From NCBI GenBank assembly GCA_027596945.1, contig JADGJH010000396.1:1-19502 (forward strand): a DNA stretch of 19,502 nt, written 5' to 3'. Made by a program: the position numbers and the translations under genes. Within the stretch, counting starts at the first letter, position 1; the number at the start of each line of letters is the position of its first letter. Below are positions 1-9,211 of the stretch, piece after piece. Under the pieces are notes generated by a model. The model made no database searches, was not told the origin of the DNA, and was given only the letters and a program-made list of their open reading frames with translations. The stretch comes from Physocladia obscura. Its lineage: Eukaryota; Chytridiomycota; Chytridiomycetes; Chytridiales; Chytriomycetaceae.

Positions 1-164
1 GGAAATCTGAACACCTTCTTTCTTCCTCTTATAAATTTTTCACATTTCCTTTCTTATCTAGCACTAATTTCAATTTTTTGGCCCAATGTTGATTATTGAT
101 GCACTTTAGCCCCTCTTACAATTGGACTAAAAGAATAATGCAACAATTGAATTAAACAAAGACT
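1..164. other. AT-rich window edge, no gene seen
   Basis: This is AT-rich sequence without CpG, and I recognise no coding frame in it. It could be the more decayed upstream part of the polymerase fragment that becomes recognisable from about 165, because no clear boundary separates the two. Confidence 0.4.
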
Positions 165-560
165 TTGATAAAGTGAAACTTATTATTGAAGCATTAGTTC
201 CACTCAAGAATCAAAATTTGATCACATTGGTGTTGGAAGTATTGGTAATAACAAGATTGAAAGAACATTCAACAAAGAAACTAAAGGTGTGTTTCTGAAT
301 TACAAAAAGAGAGATATCAGCCATACATTTTATGAGCTGCATCCTGATGCAGTTTTGACAAGTTTTGATATTCAAAAATATTATTTAGTATGGTGCATCA
401 ATGCAAAACTTATGTGGGTAGTTTGAGGGCCAGTTTCTATACATTTCCATTGAGAGGGAATAGATTAGTGAACAACAACATCTGACTCAACTAAGCAACT
501 GAATCTGTCAGTGAATCTGCTTATATGTTAAAGGAGGCAACTAAATCAATCTATAGCGTA
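165..560 (+). pseudogene. Decayed family-B DNA polymerase fragment (older copy)
   Basis: This segment is colinear with the better preserved polymerase relic at 6870-7240. Three matches support it. One is a shared stretch reading KNQNLI.LVLE here and RNQNLIGLVLE there. The second is the polymerase motif A region, SFDIQKYY at about 361-384 against SFDIQKCH at about 7067-7090. The third is FPLRGN at about 445-462 against FPLRGT at about 7211-7228. Motif A carries a metal-binding Asp in the palm of family-B polymerases. The distance between motif A and the FPLRG block is about 60 nt shorter here, so a piece is missing. The reading frame shifts at least twice and carries stops. Motifs B and C are absent, perhaps because the DDE transposase sequence that follows replaced them. 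It is a dead fragment of a relative of the element at 5.7-10.7 kb. Confidence 0.5.
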
Positions 561-689
561 TGTAAAGTCATCCAGGATAATAAAAAAAGGCAATCAAGAG
601 TTCAAAGATGAAGCAGAGGCTGTTTTTGTTGCATTTACAAAGTTGCAAAGTTTGTGCTATCACACAATATAGACTTCATTAATTTGGTT

Positions 690-2062
690 TTAAAGATACA
701 ATAAGAGAGTTTATGGGAAGTAAGATGCTCAGCAGATTCATGGCACAGCAAGTTTATTCTACAACATAAAAATACTCTCAGCTTCAAACACACAAAGATT
801 ATCACTGTTGCTCACACTAGTTTGCTAACTCTTGAGACTGTTCAAACAAGGGTGAATGATTCAAGCATTTGAAGAACAATAATGGCTACAGCTGGAAAAA
901 TACATTGAGTGTTGGCAAAATACAAATAAAATTACAGAATGACAACTCACAGTTAAAAGCAATTGTCAGTGTCAAAACTATGTGGCTTGACAAGATTCAA
1001 GGAGCTTGTGGTCAATATGCAAGCTTTATTCCATCTGTAACTGCAAGTGGGGAACAAATAATGGATGTTTTTATCTTACCTCTCACATCCAATTACAAGC
1101 TGATCCAGGCCCATTTGCATCAGGACAATATTACACCAACGTAATTTGCATATAGTGAGACTGGATACTTGACAGAGATGCACTGGAAGCCTATTTTGCT
1201 GGAGCTGAAGTCAGTTTGGACCAATCAACACAGTAGGCTCACTCTGGTTCTATTGTGTGATAATCTTGGTGTTCACAGAACTTCAGATATTCTCACACAG
1301 TGCTTTAAGTTAGAAAATGCTGTTGGAGCATGCATACAAGTTGGAATAACTTGGTGTATGCCAAGCAGAGCATCTATTCATGATGACAAAGGTAAGTGCT
1401 CATGTTATTTCACTACCAGCTCTAACCATAGACCGAAATTACAAAGTTGGACAAAAATGTCTGTGGTTCACTAGAAATACAAAATACTTAACAAAAAGCT
1501 TTATTTCTTTTAAATACATTAGATTCTGCATTCAACAAAAAGTCACATGGTTTCCACATGTTTCAAATGAAAAGGTGGAAATCTCAGACAATGTTTTAGA
1601 ATAAGAATTATATGTGAAATAGGAACTGTGCCTATTGAAATTCACCAAACAACTACATGCTGACAATTGCTGGGTTCTTTCAGCTGCCAAGCACAGCCTT
1701 TGGACTTGTTGATCTTTGCAAACATGAAGAACAAGATCTGTCAATTGTATCTAGAAAAACAAAACTTTAAAACAAATACATTGGAAAAAGTGGGTGAAGA
1801 ACTTATCCCAATAGCCCTTGAAGTTTGCCAGTGTATCATGTTTTCCATTATCCAGTCATTGTTTGAACATACAGAGATTTTTCTATTTGATAAGGAAACT
1901 ATTGTCAAAAATGTGATGCTGAACATGAATGCCAAATCAATTGCAATTAGATCAACTGATGCCACTTTAAAAGCCATCATCAATTTGCTCAAATCTTCAA
2001 GTTTAAAAAATCCTAACACCAAAGTGAGTGCAAAACCAAAAAAAATGTGTGCAGCTTGATAA
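690..2062 (+). pseudogene. DDE_1 superfamily (pogo/Tigger/CENP-B-like) transposase relic
   Basis: This is a cut-and-paste transposase remnant. At about 720-860 one frame reads like a CENP-B-type HTH (W..KF...HK..LSF, then T..TVQTRV). The catalytic core follows in a single frame from 869. It holds SFIPSVTASGEQ at about 1022-1057, typical of the family's strand before the second Asp; LLCDNLGVH at about 1252-1278 with the second catalytic Asp; CMPSRAS at about 1357-1377; and AQPLDLLIFANMKNK at about 1688-1732 with the third catalytic Asp. The expected first Asp (usually VDE) reads VGK, with Gly at 914-916, so the enzyme would be inactive. A TAA at 1142-1144 interrupts the frame. About 300 nt of stop-filled sequence separates CMPSRAS from QPLD, although these motifs are only a few residues apart in the family. 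This piece begins near a GGTAAGT (1391-1397) and ends near TTTCAG (1678-1683), so it may be a former intron. No terminal inverted repeats could be fixed. Confidence 0.65.
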
Positions 2063-2068
2063 GGTATA

Positions 2069-2178
2069 CAGTCAAGTTGAGTTGATGCCTGAGCTAACCC
2101 AGTTTTTGGGCCATTCACTCAAGTTAAAGTTCAGTCAGGGTTGAGTTGACTTGAGTTGGCAGTGAGTCAACTCAAGTT
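2069..2178. repeat. Cluster of short inverted and direct repeats after the transposase
   Basis: A CAAGTTGAGTTGA-like unit appears at 2069-2085 and again around 2141-2160. It occurs in reverse complement at 2165-2178. The best pair is a perfect 11-bp inverted repeat, TTGAGTTGACT at 2141-2151 and AGTCAACTCAA at 2165-2175, with a 13-nt loop. Its place just past the transposase stop fits a right-hand terminal region of the DDE element. I found no convincing matching left end. Confidence 0.5.
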
Positions 2179-2934
2179 GCTTTTTCTTATTTTTCATCTA
2201 AGAAAAATCAAAAAACAAAACTGAAGTTTATGTGTCTGCAACACTCACCAACTTACTGATTATATATTCCCCACTTTGGTTCTCAATCCTGCTCTCTGCT
2301 CCTCTGTGCATGCTACTCTTTCTTGATCTTTGTCTGGCTTTCAATTGTCATCACTTCATTCTTGTCACTCTCTGCTCTTTGCACTCTTGGTTTACCTTGC
2401 TGTCAATTCACATTGCTCTTGTGTTAAAATCTGCATTACCCTGTGGTGTAGTGCATGAGATAAAACCCAAAATATACCTTAATATCATTTTATTCCAATG
2501 CATGTGAAGAAATGATAAGTGTATTCTCCAGACATAGTAATATAACTTTCACAGTTTGGTTTATTATTTACAAATAAACACAAACTAATAACAAAGTTAT
2601 AAAGTTAATATCTGCAATACTTTATTCCCAAAGAATAAAGAAATGGCAACAGTGTTTTTGTTTCTTGTATGACCTATCAATAACAAAATGAATCAGTGAT
2701 ATCATATCTCTAAATGAATCAGTGATATCAACTTCAAAATGAATTTGAGAAGGAATGAATTTGAAATTCTATTTCAAATTCAATGGTTTAAAAGGGCTTT
2801 GTTTCTCTTTTCTGTGAAAAAATAATCTTACAATAAAACACAAATTCTACCTTTACAATCTGATCTACTATCAACCTTTTAAAGCTCTTTCTCCCATGCC
2901 AAAAACCAACATCTTGGTTTGCCTCTGTTGATTT
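2179..2934. other. AT-rich, CpG-free stretch without a recognisable gene
   Basis: I see no supported coding region. The short open frame at 2232-2507 is a hydrophobic, T-rich reading, and it shares words with the minisatellite that follows (CTCTTGGTTTACCTTGCTGTCAA at about 2382). It is best read as outlying, diverged repeat sequence. The only other structure is the tandem duplication at 2686-2730. Confidence 0.5.
2686..2730. repeat. 19-bp tandem duplication
   Basis: The 19-mer AAATGAATCAGTGATATCA occurs at 2686-2704 and again at 2712-2730, a 26-bp period with both copies identical. It is a small local duplication in noncoding DNA, and I see no function in it. Confidence 0.75.
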
Positions 2935-3290
2935 GTATTGTTCTTGGTTCACTTTGCTGTTTATTTACATTTCTTGTGGTTCACCTATGTTGATTTTCAT
3001 TGCTGTCAGTTTGCCACTGTTGATTTGCATTGCTCTTAATTCTTCTTGCTGCAGATTTGAATCAGTCATGGTTTGTCTTGCTGTTGATTCAAATTGTTCT
3101 TGGTTCACTTCTCTATTTATTTGGATTACTCTTGGTTTGCCTCACTGTTGATTTGCATCTCTCTTGGTTCACTTTGCTGTCAATTTTCATTGCTTTTGGT
3201 TCACTTTACTGTCAATTTGCATTGCTCTTGGTTTGCCATTCTGTAAATTTGCATTATTTGGTTTTTGTCATCTTGATTTTCACCAACCTG
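2935..3290. repeat. Minisatellite with 32-bp period
   Basis: A unit close to CTCTTGGTTCACTTTGCTGT plus CAATTTGCATTG recurs. The CTCTTGG-like anchor falls at 3129, 3161, 3193, 3225 and about 3257, which is an exact 32-bp spacing. Earlier, more diverged copies lie from about 2940, and an outlier at about 2382 has the same wording. Because 32 is not a multiple of 3, the array opens overlapping hydrophobic frames (2933-3151, 3030-3296, 3164-3436) that all repeat similar Leu/Phe/Ile-rich phrases. These are artefacts of the repeat rather than proteins. After about 3290 the array breaks down into T-rich, loosely similar sequence up to about 3420. Confidence 0.8.
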
Positions 3291-3769
3291 GGTTGACATT
3301 GCTCTTGGGTTTCACTGCAATACTCTTGCTTCTTGTTGTGTTGCTCTTGATTCTCATTGCGTTCCTCTCTGTCCTTACCAATCTCAATTCAATTTATATT
3401 GCTCTCAATTCTTTCTGTGTAATGAATTTTCTATAGTATTTCATTATTGAGCTTCCTGCATTTTTTGATTCATACTGTGCTGCTTTTTATTTGTTAATTT
3501 TGATATGTCTTGCATTTTATCTTAATAATACCAATCAAAAAAATAAAATAAAAATTCAAACTATGAACTTTCTGCCCTTGTGCACCTGTCATTTCATTGT
3601 TGGTCTTGGCATACTATGTTATCTCCACATTTGCATTGCTTCCCAGACACTTTGGAATTTGCTTTTACCTTTTCCTTTCCACTTGTCTTTTTTTTTTTGT
3701 TTCTGTTTAAAAGGTTATTTTAATTCAGTATATAACATTTTTTGAGCCTAATAATTTTATTCCAAAGAA
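3291..3769. other. T-rich tail of the minisatellite and unassigned sequence
   Basis: Up to about 3420 the sequence still echoes the 32-bp unit (TTGCTCTTG words) but without fixed spacing. From there to 3769 it is AT-rich with long T runs, for example at about 3690. No coding region, RNA gene or bounded repeat could be supported. CpG is almost absent. Confidence 0.4.
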
Positions 3770-4195
3770 TAGATTTGTAATAAACTTCAAATTAACTCTT
3801 CTCTCTGTAAAAGACAGCAACACACTTATGCTGAAAGTGAAACAGAAATAGAGAAAGGAAATAAGAAGCAAAGACTGAACAAAACATCTCCTGCACATAC
3901 ACAGATGAAGCTTAACTCTGGTCCTTCCAAATCTCTTAAAAAATTGAGAAACAAAAGCATGGATGAAGAATTGGGCATTGAAGATAGTAGTACTGAGAAT
4001 GACAATGCTGGGTCAGAGAGGGAAGATCTTAATGAGAATGATGGTGAATATGCTGGAAGTACTACACCTAGTGTGTCAACAAATGTATCAAGTATTACTT
4101 CAAAGAAGTTTTGACACCATTTAAATCAAAAATGGTCTCACATTCATGACTACTTTGAGAGATTCTCACATAATGGTTTGTTCAAAACTCCTTGA
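3770..4195 (+). pseudogene. Possible BED/hAT-type transposase N-terminal fragment
   Basis: A frame is open from just after a TAG at about 3770 to the TGA at 4112-4114. It encodes a polar, Lys/Ser/Glu-rich stretch followed by an acidic one (DSSTENDNAGSEREDLNEND), then Thr/Ser-rich sequence. In another frame just past the stop lies KWSHIHDYFERFS at about 4130-4168, ending in a TGA. A charged, disordered leader before a W..I.DYF phrase is what precedes the first Cys pair of BED zinc fingers in hAT-family transposases. The Cys and His ligands and any downstream RNase-H-like core are missing. The identification rests on this short phrase only. It could be an unrelated decayed gene. Confidence 0.25.
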
Positions 4196-5280
4196 CTTTC
4201 TCTGATGATTATCTTTGTAAATATTTATTTATTCATATTCTGTATATAATTTTATTTATTTATTAGTTGTCTGTTTGGTTTTTTTGGAGTATTCATGTTT
4301 TTGGTTTTCTTGTTAATTTGTTTTGTTTTTCTTTGGGTTTTGGAGTTGAAATAATAAATTGAAGATGTTCTGAAAAATGGCGTGTTGTTTGCAGGATGCA
4401 AACAGCTCTGCGAGGCCAGTGGTGCATTGAGCTCAATCAGTGTCTCTGCACTACTGCAGGTCTTCCACTATGAGAGTGACACTTGGGGTTGTTGTACTGG
4501 ACTCACAGCAGCCCAAGTGATAAGTGCCAACCTTTTCTTTACACCCCTTTCACCCCCTGCCTTTCATGACACTTGGGACAGATCTAGCAATGCTGTGGAA
4601 TGAGTTAGTGAATATTCTTTTTAGTGCACCATCCCCTGGATGGCATATTCCCCAGGACTGGGAGGCGTCAGTATCACCAGAAATGGAGTGGACTGTCTGA
4701 TGATTGGACCAGCAAATACAAGCTTGTGAAGAGAAGTTTACACCCAGATGACAGGACACAGTCAGGCGACCGGGGCAATGGGTGATGAGGTGGCTCAAGA
4801 TGCTGGCATTGACAGAGTGCAGTCTGAGTGTAAAGAGAAGGGTTTTTGTTGCTGGTGGTACCAGAACAAGGACTTGGTATCTTAATGGAAAAAAGGGAAA
4901 AATCTTGTGTTTGTATTTATTAACCATACTTACCTGTTTCTATTTGTTCTATCTATTCTATTTATCTCCAGAGTGTAAAGAACGCCACTTGACTATTCTC
5001 GGGACCTATCCAGGGTTCAGACATTTCCTGAGTTCATTCTGGACCTATCTCCATTGCTTTGCTCTGAAATAGTCAGAACAAATCAATAAAATTATATCAT
5101 CTCTAAAACCCTTGTTACACATGGCAAATTACACCTTTTGTGTAATTTCTTTCTTCCATTTTGTTCCTTGAGACATCTCTGTGTTTGAAATAATTTGAAA
5201 TACATCAGTATAAAGGCATCTTCAATTATTTAATTCAGATGTTGCAGGGTCGATGACTCTCCACTGCTTACTGGCTTCAG
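4196..5280. other. Unassigned segment with a slightly GC-richer core (about 4381-5070)
   Basis: 4196-4380 is T-rich and empty. About 4381-5070 is more balanced in composition and regains a few CpG, so it probably has a different origin from its neighbours. It includes a 10-bp palindrome TTGAGCTCAA at about 4427 and a near-inverted pair AGTGGTGCA / TGCACTACT around 4418-4455. The open frames here (4382-4603, 4782-5072, and 4550-4927 on the minus strand) show no family motif, and the last two overlap on opposite strands. 5070-5280 is AT-rich with nothing recognised. Confidence 0.3.
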
Positions 5281-5362
5281 CTGATGCCAGCTTTTGCTGA
5301 TGGACCAGCCTTGAGCTGATGACCCAGCTTTGAGCCAATGACCAAGCTTTTGCTTGATGATC
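5281..5362. repeat. Degenerate tandem repeat, about 16-19 bp period
   Basis: Four to five imperfect copies of a unit like CTGATGACCCAGCTTTGAG occur, with CTGATG-like anchors at 5281, 5297, 5316, 5335 and about 5354. It resembles a small decayed minisatellite and supports no protein call. Confidence 0.5.
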
Positions 5363-5682
5363 TTGCAAATTGCAATGAGGAAGGACAGGAAGAACCTGAC
5401 AGGCAAGCTTTCTCCAGAAGATTTGGTTGTTGGTGAAGGTGTAGCAAGATATCTTCTTGCAGCTGGTGCAACACAGGTTCCATCATCACTTTCAAGCTCA
5501 TTTTGCTGTTCTGCAAGAGCATTTACCTTGCACAGTATACCATGAACAAGGTTAACACAGATATATCACAAATCATTGTAGAATCTGCTTTGAGCTTATT
5601 GAGCTCTCCTCTCATCCATTTGGCAAAGACATCACGACTAGAGTCAAGTGACATATTGTTAGAGTTCTAGAAGCTTTTTCAT
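5363..5682. other. Unassigned sequence left of the polymerase element
   Basis: Two short frames are open here: 5354-5545, and a Ser/Leu-rich one at about 5538-5670 (VESALSLLSSPL). Neither carries a motif I recognise. The 10-mer TCAAGTGACA at 5644-5653 is the reverse complement of 10731-10740 beyond the other end of the element. This might be a trace of terminal inverted repeats, but at this length it could be chance. Confidence 0.3.
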
Positions 5683-5733
5683 AAAGTCCAACACTTTTGA
5701 TTTTTTGTGTTACAACACACATTCAAAATATTC

Positions 5734-5751
5734 AACTTTTTGGACTTTTTA
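5734..5751. repeat. 18-bp direct repeat, left copy
   Basis: CAACTTTTTGGACTTTTT is identical to 10639-10656, about 4.9 kb away, just outside the first and last open frames of the polymerase element. The core is T-rich, but the GGAC in its middle makes an 18-of-18 match at both edges less likely to be chance. AAAGTCCAA at 5683-5691 is a partial inverse copy nearby. Confidence 0.5.
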
Positions 5752-5802
5752 CAAAAAACTGAATTTAATTCCAAAAATTAATTTATTATCATAATACTAA
5801 AC

Positions 5803-6114
5803 ATGTTCTTGTGGGAAACTGTACATAATTTCTACCAAAGTATACAGCTATTTGAACCAAATTATTTTACCTTGACTTACAAAAGGCCCTTCATTACTAT
5901 TAAGAGAAGAAGTAGAGCCATTTTAAACCAGCTCAAGCTTCCACATAATGAAAAAGAGCAGAAGTTGCTACAAGCACAAGTTGCAAATCTCATTCAGAGC
6001 AATAAAGCAGCAATTGTTTGTAACTATTTACTAACTCTGGAAAACACATTCATCAAGAAAACCAACAAGACCATAAATCAATTCCAATTTGGGGGGGATG
6101 GAAGTCATTCATAA
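5803..6114 (+). pseudogene. Small ORF at the left end of the element, unknown
   Basis: This is an open frame of 103 codons starting with ATG. Its composition is protein-like: an aromatic N-terminal part, then a Lys/Gln/Leu/Asn-rich helical part (LNQLKLPHNEKEQKLLQAQ). I recognise no family. It lies 60 nt before the region where the polymerase becomes recognisable and on the same strand. It may be a small separate gene of the element or the N-terminal part of the polymerase (for example an exonuclease or terminal-protein-like region) cut off by frame shifts. Confidence 0.35.
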
Positions 6115-6173
6115 TGTTTTCTAGATTCCCCTGAATTTTCATGTAAAGAGCATCAAAAAGGAAGAGACCAAAC

Positions 6174-7813
6174 ATCCCGTTTGATGCTCAAGCAGAAAGA
6201 CACATTGACTATGCACTGTCCAACTTTCTTCTCACAAAGAGTAATTGTGACTTATGAATTCAAGTATGTTATCCATTATGGAGAATATGATTACAAAGAC
6301 AGCAAGACTGGAATCATTCGAAATATTCCAGATTATTTAATTGAACAACACCTTGGTACTTTAACAAGTGAGTATGCTGAGAGGCAACCATATGATTGTG
6401 ATATTTTACCAATTTATTACACAACACAACCAGTTCCACATCAACAAGTAGCATTATTAGAGCAAAGAATGTTTGGAACTATTTTAAAGTACCACCATTT
6501 AAACCTTGAACCAAATTTTACCAATGAAAACATTTGCATTTATCAACATTTAATAAACAAATATTCAAAACAAATTGAAGGAGTGATATTTGATGGCTTG
6601 ATGAATATTTTTGAAGAAGGTGAGATAGATACTGGAGTAACAACAAATCAAGTTGTCAGATTAAATGCTCCCTATGAAACTCTTGGTCAACTTGAAAACT
6701 GTAATGTTGTTTATATGAGTAGAGAAGACCTTTCAGATTTGGTGGTATATTTAACACAGACTGAACAAACTGTACACAAGACAAGAGGTAATGGTGGCCA
6801 TATAGTTTGAATTGAATACAAGAACAATGTTATTATAGAAGTCAACAACCATTATCAAGAGTCATTGCAAGTATCAAAAGCATTGATGATTCCATTTAGA
6901 AACCAAAACTTAATTGGTCTGGTGTTGGAGGCTTTCCAGATATACAAGGGAAAAGACAGTATTGAGAGTACATTCAGTAGAGTGACTCCCATCCATATTC
7001 TTCAACTGTGTCAAGGGAGCTATTGTCAATACATTTTATGAACCATCTGAAACAGCAAATCTAATGAGCTTTGATATTCAGAAATGTCATACAGCTTGCT
7101 TGACAGTTAAGAATGAAATGCCATGGTCTGTATTTAGTATTTTTGATGAAGTAAAACCATATTCTGGTAAATTGAAAACTGGCTTCTATTATGTTGAAAC
7201 TCACAATACATTTCCACTAAGAGGCACAAGATGATATTCAGCACCTATACTAAGATATTGTCAAATAATTGGAGTACAACTGAAGATTGTCTATGAAATC
7301 ATTCCAAGTAAGACTTTAAAGACAGACTATTTTAATGATTTTGTAAAAAGGATTTATGACAAGAGCAGTGATAATGCCAAATTAATGATGAACTGCTTTG
7401 TAGGATGTTTGAATAAGAGAAGTAAAAAGAAGCAGACTGATAGATTTACACTGAGTTTGAATGATGCAGTTTGATACTTTTTCTCAAATGACAAAACAGT
7501 ATATTCATGCATCTCCCAGGACCTAAAGTTGTACCAGATTTCCATAAAAAATGATTCTCTAAAGCATTTCAATACAATTCAAATATACTTGCAAGTTATT
7601 GATAATGGCAACATGATGTTGCATCAGCTGGCAATGAAAATGGGGGGCGGAATTGTCAAGTTAACAACTGATTGTGTTGTTGTAGTAGACAGCAATGATG
7701 TCAAGTGTAAACCAGGTATAGGCAATTATTGGGTAGAATCATCATTAAAAGAATACAAAGTTTCTGAGCCATTCAAAAGTACATATACATTTACACTGGA
7801 GCATAAAGATTAG
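6174..7813 (+). pseudogene. Family-B DNA polymerase, broken
   Basis: The protein would copy the element's own DNA. The palm-domain signatures appear in the right order in one frame. Motif A is SFDIQKCHTACL with its Asp at 7073-7075. Motif B is KLMMNCFVGC with its Lys at 7379-7381 and Asn at 7391-7393. Motif C is KLTTDCVVV with its Asp at 7670-7672, matching the xTDx form of family-B enzymes of viruses, Polintons and linear plasmids rather than the YGDTDS of replicative polymerases. Upstream, a 209-codon frame (6181-6810) and a short alternative frame before it (about 6174-6254) give the N-terminal part, which has no motif I can name. Breaks: TGA at 6808, a frame change near 6930-6990, and TGA at 7232 and 7472. 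The frame ends at a TAG at 7811, where the helicase begins almost at once, so the two may once have been one polyprotein. Confidence 0.75.
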
Positions 7814-7818
7814 GATGT

Positions 7819-8780
7819 TGACTATTGACTGGAATGGCTGGTACAGGAAAATCTACCGAGGTACAAGAGACAATCAAACAACTTTAATCTGGTTCATTTG
7901 TACTATTAGCGAGCACAAATAAGTCAGCAAGATTGATTAATGGTGGACAGACTGTCCATCACTTCTTTCATATTGACAACAATAACAAGAGCAACTTAAA
8001 AGAAGCAGTAAAGGCAGCTAGTTGATAGGAATAAATTTTCATTGATGAAGTTGGTATACTAAGAGCAGCAATTTACAAAATCTTGTACTATGTGAAACTG
8101 AAAACTTAAGTAAAGTTTGTGTTGGTTGGGGACTATAAACAACTCAATGGAGTCAAAAAAAAAACACAAAATATGATTACCTTAACACAGTGGCACTAAA
8201 AGGACTGGTTGATTACAGATAACAGAACTCTTGATTAATTGCCATTCAGACAACTCAGTGACAGTACTATTTGATATTGTGCACACAGGCAACTTTGACA
8301 ATAAGCCCTAGTTTACCAGAGTGAATCTAGCATATACTCACAACAAGAGGAAACAAATCAATGAAATCATGATGCAATGAGACAAACTAAAGAAAAAGAA
8401 GATTAGACTAGAAGCAAATAAAGATGACCCAAGCTCACAAGTTGTTTTTTTGATGGTCAGAACTCCTGTCATTTCCAATAGAAACTACAAGAAACTTGGA
8501 CGTGTCAATAATGCAACATTTATAGTGAAAAAATTGAGCCAACAATAGTATTAGAAGACACGGTGACCAACAACAAGATTGAGATTGCAATTGAACAATT
8601 TCAGTTGTTCTTTTGGGTAAATTATTGTTTGACAGTCTGTCATGTACAGGGTGATTTGATAAATGAGCCATTTACAATTTATGAATAGAGCTGAATGAAG
8701 AAAGACATGCAATACATGGTGATAAGTCAAACCACTAAAAAAAATTATACATTAATGTTGTTGATAATGGTGTAAAGCAT
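7819..8780 (+). pseudogene. SF1 (Pif1/RecD-like) DNA helicase, broken
   Basis: This would be an ATP-driven DNA-unwinding enzyme. The motifs run in order. Walker A is LTGMAGTGKST at about 7825-7857. Motif Ia is ASTNKSARLINGGQTVHHFF at about 7903-7962. Walker B is IFIDEVG at 8035-8055. Motif III is VGDYKQL at 8125-8145. In other frames follow NLAYTHNKRKQINE at about 8324-8365, then the UvrD_C_2-like motif NYCLTVCHVQGDLI at 8620-8661, and YMVISQTTKKNY at about 8714-8749 as motif VI, where the usual SR is SQ. This is the complete core of an SF1B helicase. In-frame stops lie at 7819 (TGA), 7885, 8023, 8026, 8032 and 8107, and several frame shifts follow 8160. It sits directly between the polymerase and the HNH domain. 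Confidence 0.75.
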
Positions 8781-8869
8781 AAGACAAAGGATACTGACTT
8801 TGACAAGATTAAGCAAAGAAAGAACAGGGAAAGAAACATGAGAGGATAGAAGCAGTTTGAGTAATCAAA

Positions 8870-9211
8870 TATATTGTTCAAAAGGGATAGTCTGATGAAT
8901 ATAGTTTGAAGCATACTTTTCTAACAAGACAACAATTATTGGAGCATCTTGGTATGCCCAATGGTGAAGTAATCAAGGGGTATGAGATTGTCCACATAAA
9001 ACCAAGATGCCAGCATACCACTGATGAAGACCTCAAAAATATCAATGTGTATGGGAACCTGCAACTGATTTCAAGGAAAGAGACTAATGAGTTGGGTCAG
9101 AGGGAGGGCATGAACATTTTGTCCAAATTTTTGGATTTTTTCATAAAATTAAAATATTTACAGTATTATAAAAATGGAACAAATAATAAGCTATTCAATG
9201 AACTTAAATGA
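8870..9211 (+). pseudogene. HNH-type nuclease domain, probably degenerate
   Basis: The frame from 8906 reads HTFLTRQQLLEHLG, then GYEIVHIKPRCQH (residues 25-37), then NVYGNLQLISRKETNELG (residues 47-64). The pattern xIxHIKPR, followed about 15-20 residues later by NLQLLxRxxN, is the core of HNH endonucleases. The usual acidic residue before the His is Val here (IVH rather than IDH), which suggests loss of activity. In-frame sequence upstream of 8906 is interrupted by TGA and TAG around 8873-8895, so the domain was probably joined to the helicase C-terminus. Its role in the element is unknown: homing, replication-intermediate processing or integration are all possible. The tail after about residue 70 is Lys/Phe-rich and probably not part of the domain. 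Confidence 0.5.

Noticed and set aside
1741..2118. Minus-strand ORF of 125 codons over the transposase
   Set aside because: It lies opposite the QPLD-bearing + frame and has no motif. It is a shadow in AT-rich sequence.
2686..2730. CRISPR-like direct repeat
   Set aside because: There are only two copies with a 7-nt gap, in eukaryotic noncoding DNA. It is a simple duplication.
2933..3436. Three overlapping hydrophobic ORFs that look like membrane proteins
   Set aside because: They are three frames of one 32-bp repeat and share the same phrases. The period is not a multiple of 3.
4782..5072. Possible small gene or SINE in the GC-richer segment
   Set aside because: No tRNA-like A or B box, no terminal A-run boundary and no protein motif could be seen.
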